A stretch of 64,000 nt of DNA from Magallana angulata (taxonomy: Eukaryota > Mollusca > Bivalvia > Ostreida > Ostreidae), in NCBI RefSeq assembly GCF_025612915.1, contig NC_069120.1, positions 3,410,501-3,474,500 on the forward strand, written 5' to 3'. The notes under the pieces are model-generated. The model searched no databases and was not told the origin of the DNA. It was given only the letters and a program-made list of their open reading frames with translations. Positions 12,705 through 23,347 of the stretch are shown here, in pieces. The number at the start of each line of letters is the position of its first letter. Positions within the stretch are counted from its first letter, which is position 1. Both the position numbers and the translations under genes were made by a program.

Positions 12705-13531
12705 CATCTTCGCTAGCCAAGGGTTTTCGGTCCACTTTGCTCCCCATAAACCCTTGGCGGATTTCATTACGAAAACTCGGTGACAAGATCTGTTTTTTGA
12801 TTGGCTGCAGCTGCGAGTAGCTGATCCAATCGCAGTGCTTGTAAATATAAACTTTAAAAGAAAACACATGTGTGATCTTTGGTAAAACATTCGGTGCTTT
12901 TAACAAATTGAGACACAAGTTCTCGAGTACAGTGCCTCCCCAACGATGATATAACCAGATCGTTTTAAAAACCTATATATTTTACTGGGATTGACCATAG
13001 TTCTACAAACTTGTCAAGGCACGCGTGATAGCATGGGAAGTAAACATGGCGAATGTAGAAGTTGCCTATCCCGTTAGTATATACGTTCCTGCTTATGGTT
13101 ATTGCTTTTAAAGGTTCAGTGAGCTCTGTTTCATTAAATTTCTTTGGTCCGCAATATTCACGACAACGATACCTGGTGTTATGGCATGAAAGCTTTCATA
13201 TAAATCGGCGACTTTTTCATTCCTGGTACAGGTCCTTACAAAACACTATGAATAAAACATTCCGTGCTTTCCCTAGTTTATAACTTACTTCGTATTTAAT
13301 AGCATCGTTAATTATGTTCCGATATTCGGTAGTCAACATGTTTTCAAGTTGTATTAATGCCGTAGAGTGTATATAACCTGTTGTTTAATTCGATTAAAAT
13401 GTAAATATGCAAGGGGCGCAACTCAAATTGCTCGCTAGATAGCGCCACCACATCACCGAGTTTTCGTAATGAAATCCGCCAAGGGTTTATGGGGAGCAAA
13501 GTGGACCGAAAACCCTTGGCTAGCGAAGATG
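12705..13531. mobile_element. Non-autonomous MULE-like element, 827 bp
   Basis: Has 79-bp terminal inverted repeats (12705-12783 and 13453-13531, beginning CATCTTCGCTAGCCAAGGG), identical as far as I compared, and a 9-bp target duplication CCTTATAAA at 12696-12704 and 13532-13540. The second duplication copy has the empty site near 55047. Long TIRs with 9-bp TSDs are typical of Mutator-like elements. No transposase reading frame is visible inside, so it depends on another element. The insertion is younger than the segmental duplication. Confidence 0.9.
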
Positions 13532-13540
13532 CCTTATAAA

Positions 13541-16336
13541 TGTCTTGTTCTTTTTCTACCGCCTTACAGTCTTACGGCCTTAACATCATACATGCATGTA
13601 TACAATTCAAGAAGTAAATGATATTGTCTGTTTGTTAAATACTATTTTATTTATTTATGTATCCTATTATTATCATTTCTCTTTCAATTAAACAAAAAAT
13701 TAAGCAATTTTAAGTTGGTTTTATGTCTTTATGTACGCTGATAACGGCGGCAGACCACAGGGTGGATCTGTCAAACACTTCCGCAAGTAGTTCCTTAATT
13801 CCTGAACCAAGGTGCGTTGTAGCAGTGAGCTGACGGACAGCACACCCTGTATATGGGAGTATAGCACTTAAAGCATAATTAAAGTAATGAGAATACTGAA
13901 AAGTGATAAGCAAAAGATTGATGGGAATACTGAGTATTTGCATTCAACATCTCATGACAAGATATTGCTTAGTTCGTGTGTGCAAGCACTTGCCTGACAA
14001 AATTCACCGAGTTATTTCATGGCCAGTGAATAGTTTCCTTTTTCTATATTATTATTCATTATTTCCTTAAAATAATAACCAATTGCATAATCAATCAAAA
14101 GTTACAAATAGAAATAGATAATGCATTCGAAAAATTTATATAACATTGTCTGTATTAAATTCTAATATATTTCAAAACAATAATCACATAGTTATACCTA
14201 AAAACACTCAAAATGTTGAGTTTTTCCTACACATTGAGCAATTCTTTATAGAGATGTTGAATGTGGTTTTAGCAAAGCAGATTGAATTCAATAAATTCAT
14301 CAATGAATTCAATAGGTTCATGAGTCTTAATTGTTTAATTGTTACGCACCAGTAGCGAGTTGGGAACCTGATAACTATTTACTGTACGTCAAGTTATATA
14401 TTTATATATTTATAGCAGAAAGGAGTAATATACATTGATATTAAAGAAATAAAGGCTTATTCCCGATTGTGTGATGAAAAAGTAAAAATCAAATTCTTCA
14501 TCTCTTCAGATGATTGAGTACCGATGAAATCTGATCTCGGTTATGCTGTTAACTTCGATTTGATACAAAAATAACGGGCATTGTAATCATAAGGCAAGTT
14601 TAAGCTCGTTAAAATAGGAGTGAATATTATTTGGAAGATGCTTGTTTTATTTCTCTGTATCAAAACTAAATGTTGAAGATTTTAAACATCGTGCAGCTTT
14701 AACATAAGCGCAGTTGCCATACTATATTTAAAAAAAAACAAAGAGCCTGGGGCTGTCGTGATATTGATGCATGACCATAAATTATGTGGAAAAAAATATA
14801 ATGGGATTGCTGTATTAACTTGAAAACGAGAGGTGAATGGGCGATATCGCTGACCTGAGCAACATTACCCGACATGTGAACCTCTCAAATTACTATATTG
14901 TCTTAGTAGAAACTAAAATCAAAAAGTAGACCTCAGTTGGAATTCGAATTCAACATATCGATATTCGTTCATAATAAAAATGTTCAAAAGTTCAGCTTCT
15001 GAAGAATACAGACAAGTTATTATCAAAGATCCTATAGGAATTGGAATGTGGTTTTTACCCGCCTTCTTTGAATATATGACAAGCTCTCATTGAGAGGTTC
15101 GAGGAAGTAACGTTCTATTTTCATCACCACTTGCTTTATGGGTGTGATAAATAGGACACAAATGCATTAAATTCTTCTTGATACAGAAATAAACATGAAA
15201 TTTTCCACAATATATGGAAACTGTAACCAGGCAACCATTATATACATAGCTGATGTAAAAATGAAATAGGTGATTCTGCAAAAAAATCTTGTATCAAAAA
15301 GATTGCGCAAAAGTTTTGAGAGGCTGGATGGTCAACAAGTAACCAATCAAATCTACCTTAACATGTTAGCTTCATGAGCTGAAAATTTTGAATATTTCAA
15401 CATAAATTTGTATATACGAAGCTGTTTCTTTTCAAAAAGATTTTAAAAATCAAAAAATGACCATGACAATCATGCTCTTTTAATTCAATCAAGAAAGCTC
15501 TCTAAGAATGATATTGTAGGTACCTTTTTCATTTCCAAAAATGGTTTTGATAACTGAAGAGTATTACTTAAAAAGAGTATGTTCTGCTCATCAATGACTA
15601 AAACAAGTTTACAAAGAATGTTTGCTTTGTTGGCCAAATTTGACGCTGTCGTTATGGCGAAGAAGAAACAGTGAGATAGTATGCCATGGACAACAAACAA
15701 CAATTATGTTAATAATTGTATTTATGTGTTGAATGCTATAATTTTATTTGCTTATTTATTGTATTTTTCATGTTTATGTTTGATTAGATAAGTTGCATTT
15801 CTTTCCCAGGCCTTGTACAAAATATTGTTATTTTGCATATGGCATATTTTATTTTTGAGGTGCCATCTTTATGCTGGTTTTGTATATATTGTATATAATT
15901 TTGAACAAAATATTGTTTCTGTATTTTAAGGAGATCAGCATATTGATAAGTTATTTAACATTTTGTGTGAACAGCTTTGGGTCTGATCCCCTACTATGTT
16001 GTTTATATTTTTCTTTACTTTCGTCATTTTTAATAAATGACATATTTCATCATGCACAAGTGTTGAGTTCATTTATCAGGCAGCAAAAACGGAGCTGCGG
16101 TGAGGTTGTGCAGCATGAGAAAACATAAATGATATTACTAAAGTCGGATAAATCTTTATATTAACAAACCTTAACTCAATTTACAGCTCAGGTGAGCTAA
16201 CAAAAACAAATATAAAATTATGTAACGTATATCAAGAATCGTGCATCTTGTTTTGTGACAGCTGTTTGTTATTCGGAATTGGTGTATATATATCACCATG
16301 AATTAAAAAGTAGTTGTCGATCCAGACGCCTTGAAT
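13541..16336. other. Intergenic part of the duplication unit
   Basis: Colinear with 55056-57379. No gene recognised on either strand; the short open frames here are not supported by homology or splicing. Confidence 0.6.
15696..16127. mobile_element. Copy-1-specific insertion, about 430 bp
   Basis: This AT-rich segment is missing between ACAAC and ATGTTATTACTA near 57168-57180 in the other duplication copy. I see no clear TIR or TSD, so family and direction of change (insertion or deletion) are open. Confidence 0.5.
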
Positions 16337-16375
16337 ATGAAATTCTTCGATAGGGAGATGTTCTACAGTCTTTTG
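16337..16375 (+). pseudogene. Orphan exon 1 of an astakine-like gene
   Basis: Encodes MKFFDREMFYSLL followed by a GTAATT donor, identical in protein to exon 1 of the complete gene at 57380-57418. Homology to that locus ends at 16834, before the place where exon 2 should be, so no downstream coding exons follow. It is a truncated duplicate. Confidence 0.85.
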
Positions 16376-16832
16376 GTAATTATTGAATTCAATTCAAATA
16401 TTTAATATATTTATTATTTTGGAATTGCTTTCTGTATGTGCTGGCTCTGTATTATTTGCAACCAATTTTTGACAAAACAAAAATATGAAGCTACAGTATG
16501 TATCGTTCTCACATGCTCTCGAACATTAAATTTATCTTTATTGAGAAGTCTAGCTACTGTTATAGGTTTGCAAGCCACTTTGTATTAACTCGCTGGTAAA
16601 ATAAATGAGCGCCAAAATCAAATCTGCAGATTTTTTTTATCAGTACTTTTTTTTTATTGCGGCAGCTGTAAATTGGAAATTTTTTGTGCATTTTCAGTTG
16701 ATGCGTATTTCGAATTAAGCGTTTGCCTACTGATTAAGTGAATGTATAAAGAAGCTTTGGTTCGTTATGTGAAGATTTAGTTTAGATGAGTGTTTTATAT
16801 TTTGCAAGATCGTACGACATAATCATCAATTG

Positions 16833-16863
<31 letters not shown>

Positions 16864-16998
16864 GTACTGATTCTGATGGTTCTTCTTCATTATAATTTTT
16901 CTTCTTCTGGTGATATCATATGAGTAGTTGACAGTGATTTGTACACGGAGTACTGATAAACAAGATGACACTGAAATATATAGTTTTGGTTACGTCTA
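16376..16998. other. End of duplication copy 1 and junction sequence
   Basis: 16376-16834 matches 57419-57863. From 16835 the sequence is unrelated and begins with a 13-bp-stem hairpin, AAGGTCTTCCGTT and its complement, at 16835-16864. 16865-16998 is unrecognised and ends in TA directly before the large transposon. Confidence 0.7.
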
Positions 16999-17225
16999 CA
17001 CAGGCAAAAGTGGCTCGCATGAATCTCATATGAAATTCGCATGAAGTTCATGCGAATTCTTCGCATGAGAAAGAGACGAAAAGTAACACGCATGAATTTC
17101 ATGCGAAAACTTCATGCGATTTTGACATAATTTTCATGCGAATATCATACGATTAAAATTTTGCACGATATTCATGCGAAAATGTATATCTTATGTTTCA
17201 TTGTTGTTTCATGCGAATATCATGT
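16999..17225. repeat. Left TIR and subterminal motif array
   Basis: About ten copies of CGCATGAA in either orientation at 15-40-bp spacing, presumably transposase-binding sites by analogy with other CMC elements. The array is interrupted by an inserted element and resumes briefly at 17809-17870. Confidence 0.75.
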
Positions 17226-17808
17226 AAAGAACTATATATGATAAGAGTTAAATTTGGCCCCCATAATTCGCCAATTTTTAAGTGTTTCGAGTACAACAAA
17301 ATGTTAACTAATTTTTTAGAAGAGTTGATATAAAATATATTTTTCATCTATTTATTTGATATATTTGCACTCACTGGCAGTATATGACGTCAGAAGTGAC
17401 GCCATTTCTATAATTCAATCAAAATCGGCCAAAAATTGACATTTTTCTTATCTATTTACGAATGAGAAATATATAGCGCATACTTGAACAAGGAACATTT
17501 TTTTGTCACTTATTAGTCTTGGCTAGATACATCTCTGATTAAAATATTTTATTTGTTCAAGAATGCGCTCTATGTTTTCGGAAGGAAAAACTGCTTGAAA
17601 ACAAGCTGTTTTACGTTAAAAATGCAAAAATGGCGGGGAAAGGTTGTCTTTACAATGTCGTATTTCTAAATCGTGGGCACTTGAACCAAAATGAATATTA
17701 TGTAAACACATCACATACATATCTGTACTAAGAAAACAAAAAATGATAGTAAAATGATGATGTTCATTTTAGGGGGCCATTTTAGGCCCTTATCATATAT
17801 AGTCCTTT
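17226..17808. mobile_element. Nested 583-bp TIR element
   Basis: Ends are inverted copies of AAAG-R-ACTATATATGATAAG, extending imperfectly to the GGCCCCC tract (about 35 bp). It splits the left subterminal array of the large transposon. No coding capacity seen and no certain TSD. Confidence 0.7.
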
Positions 17809-17949
17809 CCCATGATTTTTATGCGAAAACTATTACATAAATATTGTACGATATTCCTGAATGTAATTTTAGAAATAACCAGACATTTTTTTCCTGTAAA
17901 TTTCTATAAACTGTCTTGCCTCACTGCATTGATATATAAATGTTATGTA

Positions 17950-18125
17950 TACAGTAAAACACTGTTATAGCGAACACGCTTATAATGAATTGACGCTTAC
18001 ACCGAACTGATTTTCATTTCCCATGACTTAATTTATATTGTAAACTGGGCGGATTTAACGAATTATGCTTACAAGGAAGCATATTTCCCTTTCCAAGCAC
18101 TTCGTAATAAGCGTGTTTTACTGTA
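17950..18125. mobile_element. Small MITE with TACAGTAAAAC ends
   Basis: 176 bp bounded by TACAGTAAAACAC and GTGTTTTACTGTA, with further imperfect pairing inside (AACACGCTTAT and ATAAGCGTGTT). A TA target duplication, if the terminal TA is counted so, would fit Tc1/mariner-type MITEs. Confidence 0.6.
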
Positions 18126-18160
18126 CACTGAAAAATATAAAAGAAACAAAGTTGTTATTT

Positions 18161-21100
18161 TCAGTCTTCTTTATTCAAAGCCTCAATCTTTCTTGTGTGT
18201 TTCTGTTCTAGCGACGTCCATCTCTCTGGAGACTGTTTCATCTGCAATATAGACAATATTAAATTGCATATAATCATTTCACATGGAATAACGCGGCATT
18301 TGATTAAATAGAAAATTTTTGTTAAATTTGTATAACCTGGCTTGCATGTCACAAGACACATCACAATGTACCAACATCAAAAACCTACTAATCCACTTGA
18401 CGTTGTGTTTGAATTTTGAACTCATTAATATCATTTTAAAAGTAAAACAAACTCATTTTGTACAGAAAATTAAATGATAATTAAGGAATAAACTCAATAA
18501 TATCTATCCAAGTTATACTTGTATAACCTGGGTTGGAGCAATTCACACTTTTTTATGATCCGCTTCATGGACTTCAAAGCTTAAACTGACCCAACCCAGG
18601 TTATACTCGCATAACTTGGGTAGATACTGAGTTCATTGACAGATAGACCAAAAAAACCCAAGATATCTGTGAGCCAATACTCGTTAATTAGTATTACCCC
18701 CGCTATGATGTATATATACAAAATATGTAAAGTTAACATTTAGAAATAGTTGACCTCTGTTTGGTACAAAAATAAATCTTACAATATGGCATAATTGCCT
18801 AAACAAAGATTTTTAAAATTTCAAGCATCTGCGATAAATAGTTGCTGAAAAATAAGACACGTTTTGGACGGACAGACGGATGGACAGACGGACAGACACT
18901 AGGGTAAAACATTATATAACCCCTTCTCCTTAGGAGCGGGGTTATAAGAAGGCTGTTGTAGAGATCATATAAAAACATCATAAACAAATCTTCCTTTTAA
19001 ATTATGATATTTTAGTTGAAAAATTCTTCTTTTAACTAAAAGATCAGCCATAACTAAGCTTACCATGGAATCAATGTTTTTTTTGAAAGCTCTCCAGAAA
19101 TCAATGGAGGTGGCATTTGGAGCCTTTCTGAAGAGCTTGTGTCCATCAGCAAAGGCCCTCTGAAAATGTGAAAAAAAAAATTTCAGCACAATCACAAAAT
19201 GAATTAAATCGTAAATGAATTCAAGAGATATATTCCACTAATCATTGCAATGATGCTTTAATGTGCTAACTCTATTATGATGTCACAATTCATTTGATTG
19301 TATGATGATATGATGTTTTTCATCCATAATGATGTCAAACATGATTTGGTAGATCTTTTTATCCATTTTATGGCTCAAAAGTAGTCAATATGTCACAACA
19401 TTTTAAAGTTGGGAGAAATTTAAATAACAATTTTAATATTAGAAATGTAAATGTATAAAATCATAAGCGGTTTATTGTTAATATCAAATATATATTCTGA
19501 TTATTATTCTGTTCATGTTAATTAATAAATATAAGGAATGTATTACTTTTATGATGGTTCAAAACAGAAATTGTCACAAAAGTCATAATTCCAAAATAAA
19601 GGGGAGGGGTGATTCCTATTATAGTATCTTCCTTGAATGCCAGGAAAGTTGCCATGAAAATTTTATAAGTTATAATGCACATGCTAAATGTAGGGCATAA
19701 ACAGGTATTATTTAAGTGAAGTGTAGGGAAATTATAAAAGCAGAGCATATTATATTGACGGAAAAAATCTTACCAGGGCAAGAGTAAGACGAAAATTCTT
19801 GTTTTCATCTGTTACTGATGGGCACAACCAGAAAGCACTAAAGAGGTACCTCTGCAGTGCCTTCAGTGACATCCCCTCCACATTTCTGTCAGGTGTTACG
19901 AGCTATATTCATAAAAATAAAAAATAAAAACAATCTTAGTATAAAAAAATATATTAATAATAACATTCACTTTCTTTCCCTCCATTTAATTGCATTGGTT
20001 GATTTGAGTAATATTTCAAATAACACAGAAGACCCATTCAGGCTATTCACCAAATCTGTGGCGTAGGAATACATTCATTATTCCTTCAGTATTTCTTGAA
20101 AGAACATGAAACTCTTCTCATGACTTAAATTCAAACCGGATCACGACCAGATATTTAACTTATGTCGATCAATATTTTATTGATGTAAATATATTTTGAC
20201 AGTTATGAATTCAATTGATTAATTCTTAAGTGTACCAAAAGTAATTTTGTTAAATCACAGAAAGAAAAATAAAACTGTGTTTAAAACGCTGTGCACTATT
20301 ATTGTCAGCATAATTTGGCTGTTCCAATGGCTCTTCTGTTAATTTCGCATTACTTGTTGAATAAGTCAGATTTTTAAAAACAAATCATATATTTGCGGGA
20401 AAGAAATAAATGTTTAAAATGTAAATACAAGCATTGAATCATTATTTTTTGAAAGATGTGGTTTCATAACTGCAACGGTGTGTGCAAACAAGTTATCTTA
20501 ATTAACGTGCTAGCGTGCGTTATTCAATTTGTATGAACACACTAGCTGTTGCAGTTATGAGACACCATCTTTCAGAAATAATGATGCAATGCTAAAATAC
20601 ATATTAAAATGACAATGCAAATGGACCTTGCATACCAAGTTAATTTTAAAGCAAAGTATTTTTTTTACTTTAGCTCATCATGGTGACTCTAATGAGTAAA
20701 GCTCAGTTATTATTTTACCTTCTGTCTTATTTGGTTCCTCCAATTTGTGAAGGAGTGGGAGGCAAATGAGAAGCATGTAATCAACATGCTTCCATTTACT
20801 TCCCAACCACACTGCTCCAAGATGGATGAGAAGTTTCGCTATAAAGAAAAAAACCTTGAATGAATGGACTTTGATTTGTTATATTTGCTTAAATGTGAAA
20901 GATATTTGTAAAGACAAGGAGAAAAAAATAACGAGTCCAAAAGAATTTGGCTATTTTAAAACATTACCTTCAAATCTTCGTCAGATTCACATAGCCATGA
21001 ATATTGCAGAAATAATCTCTTTAGGAAAGCAATTAGTGGCTTCTGTCAAAGATATGAATTAATAATTTATCTAATTATGCATTAATCTAGCTAGAGGGGG

Positions 21101-21460
21101 GGATATAAATCCAATTACTGGGTTTTTTTTAATTAACTTGGTAAAATTACTTAAAATAATTACTAAAAAGTAAGAACAACACATTCCATAACATATTAAT
21201 ACAAACATGCCATCAACATTTATACATTAAAACTTTACATTTATTGTAAAAAAAAATTTTAATTGCCTTCACATTAGATCCTTCTATTCGGAAGTTACTG
21301 GTGGATCCTGTTCTCATATTCTGCAAGGTGGTGACGCTTTCTTTAAGTTTTGTAACTTCACCCCTGGACTCCCTGAGTTCTTTACGAACAATACAAAGTT
21401 CATCATCTGCAAGAAAACTCTTGATGATCAGCAATTTAAAATGATTTATCTATCTCAAGC

Positions 21461-21510
<50 letters not shown>

Positions 21511-22882
21511 TGGTTTTTCATTTCAATAACCAGTACCTAACAGTGGCGTAGCGACCTTTACGCAAAAACGCAAATGAATACACAAAATTTTGCAAAGCAT
21601 AGGTCTTATGATTTAAGTTTCCCCCTTTGCACGTAAACAAATCGTATTGAGACTCCTCTGAATTATAATCTGCATATTAAGTATTCAGTTCTCATCGTAA
21701 ACGATGCAATTACTACGATTCCGGAAAATACCGTCATTCCATACTTTACATTAAAATTAATTGGAAGTTCGTTAAACTTATTAAAATGAGATGAACAACT
21801 TTTAACTCCTTTCAAGTTTAAATATTCATACTAAAATCTGAAAACACATCAAGTTTTGAGCGTTTGTCCGTAATTGTATTCTGTCAGTCTATACTTACAT
21901 GTAATTACATTGTGAAAAACTTCAAAAATTTGTCATTTAGGTAAGTATGTTACGGTTTGAATAATAGACCTGTTTCAAAACGCCTATTATCTTTAGTCAT
22001 ATGCAGTTGGTCTCCGCTGGGGTATCAGTGTTTCATATATAATTACACATTCTTCTAAAATTCAACATTTCCCTTACACATACAGTATGTAAAATTGTAA
22101 CATTTTGAGACAATATCTCATCATCAAAAGCCTGTAAATCTAAAAGCTAAAACCTAAAATCCAAGAGCATCGGGGGTCTTGAAATTTTAAAGAAAATATT
22201 CGAAGAGAACAAGGTAAATAATGTTTGTCTCGGAATTCAGCAACTTTTGTTCATATTCATTGGAATCATAATACTTAAAAAATGTCATATTTTTAAGGCT
22301 ATTTTGTCATTCAAATAACATAAAATCCAGGAGCTTCCGGGGGCTTCGCCCCCTAAGCCCCCACCAGGGCTCTGCCCTTGACCCGCTGGGAACCTCAAGG
22401 CACCCAGACCCCCTACCTTTTTTTGAATACAGTAAATTTAAAGGTAGCTACGCCACTGCCTAATTAAGTTACTTACAAATCATTTTCATGGTGACAGGTC
22501 TGTCAATATCAGGAAGATTGACAGCACCATTTTCAGGTTGATTCTGTGAATCTTGTGAAACCTTAAACATGTAAAATTAGCATATATCAGAAAATTATAA
22601 ATACTAATCGAATGGTTAAGAAATGAGTGTCAAATTAATTAAAATGCCAAAGTTTGCTAAGAACTTATATACGACAATATCATATACCGGCCGGTATATA
22701 TATATTGGGTGTTAAGTGATAATAATTATTATATGATAATAAGGAGCACGAAAAACATGTAATATTTATCTTATTTATGTATATATGTATGTGTTCGCAA
22801 AATACTTAAAAAGAATATTTGAACCTGGTGATACTTCACTTACTTGAAATAAATCCATAGATTCTTGCGAGTCGCTCGCCAT
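18161..22882 (-). CDS. Second transposon gene, 7 exons, 227 aa, function unknown
   Basis: Exons read leftward: 22882-22844, 22561-22477, 21406-21273, 20838-20719, 19902-19774, 19159-19064 and 18241-18161. Every junction has GT and AG, phases agree and the frame stays open to a TGA. The protein starts MASDSQESMDLF, has a charged probable coiled coil (LCIVRKELRESRGEVTKLKE, about residues 44-63), then LKALQRYLFSAFW and FRKAPNATSIDFWRAFKKN, and ends basic. I recognise no family. Position, divergent from the transposase, recalls the TnpA-like accessory DNA-binding protein of EnSpm elements, but that is analogy only. Exon 4 is also open in another frame that does not fit exon 5. The intron between exons 2 and 3 carries a whole hAT-like element. 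Confidence 0.55.
18486..18645. mobile_element. Foldback element in intron
   Basis: Imperfect inverted repeat: AATAAACTCAATAATATCTA through CCTGGGTTGG pairs with CCAACCCAGG through GATACTGAGTTCATT. Confidence 0.6.
18669..18950 (-). repeat. Dispersed repeat with CCCCGCTC ends
   Basis: Starts GTGAGCCAATACTCG near ACCCCCGCT and ends with CGGACAGACGG copies and CCTTAGGAGCGGGG. It is the reverse-oriented relative of the repeat at 25465-25890. Confidence 0.6.
20431..20592. mobile_element. Foldback of the 'ATGTAAATATAAG' family
   Basis: 162-bp hairpin from GCATTGAATCATTA to TAATGATGCAATGC, centred on ACGTGCTAGCGTGCG and preceded by ATGTAAATACAA. The arms resemble those at 1801 and 893 but differ at many places while still pairing with each other. 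Confidence 0.75.
21464..21506. repeat. (GA)n microsatellite
   Basis: Uninterrupted GA dinucleotides, next to the hAT-like element in the same intron. Confidence 0.95.
21541..22458. mobile_element. hAT-like non-autonomous element, 918 bp
   Basis: Terminal inverted repeats CAGTGGCGTAGC-N-ACCTTTA with one mismatch, flanked by a 5-bp duplication CCTAA (21536-21540 and 22459-22463). It contains a GC-rich block (22320-22420, with GGGGGCTTCGCCCCC) unlike its surroundings. The family is inferred from the CAG...CTG ends and short TSD. It lies in an intron of the 227-aa gene. Confidence 0.75.
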
Positions 22883-23347
22883 TGTCAATGCACTATATAT
22901 AGTAAAGGCAGTCTTCAACGTAATTTTTTACAGCTGTCTGATGAATGCAAGCTATGCAAATTATATAAGTTGTGTTAATTATAATAAGACTTAAAATATA
23001 AATAAGTTTTCATCAATATTTACATTATGATTTTCTACTTACTGTAATCTCTCACGAACAGATGATCTGTGACGTCAGATATCGCGTGCAATGTCAAAAG
23101 TGAGAACCGGACGGAAGCGTATTTCAATATCTATCTCTATGTTAAAAATTGATCAGATATTATTAAAACCTTTTCTTGCCTATTTTCAGTGATTATTATC
23201 ATAACAAATCAACATAATAAAAAATAATAGGGATGAGAATTTTACAAATAATATTTTATTTTTCAATTGTCTCAATTCCGAATGTCCGTTCGATTATTTT
23301 CGCGCGATATTTCAATCTGACAGACGAGCTATGGTATCGTGTAAACA
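22883..23347. promoter_or_regulatory. Shared 465-bp divergent promoter region of the transposon
   Basis: Lies between the two opposed start codons. It contains GTGACGTCAG (about 23070-23079, CRE-like) and a GCGCGATATTT stretch near 23300. No TATA box can be assigned with confidence. Confidence 0.5.

Noticed and set aside
16840-16998. Missing 5' half of receptor E left of the transposon
   Set aside because: Read in all frames by eye, no TM1-TM2 landmarks (GN, LAxTD) are present.
20719-20838. Alternative frame of exon 4 in the 227-aa gene (Leu-rich)
   Set aside because: It needs a phase that meets a stop in the next exon; the chosen frame fits both neighbours, though the alternative looks protein-like.
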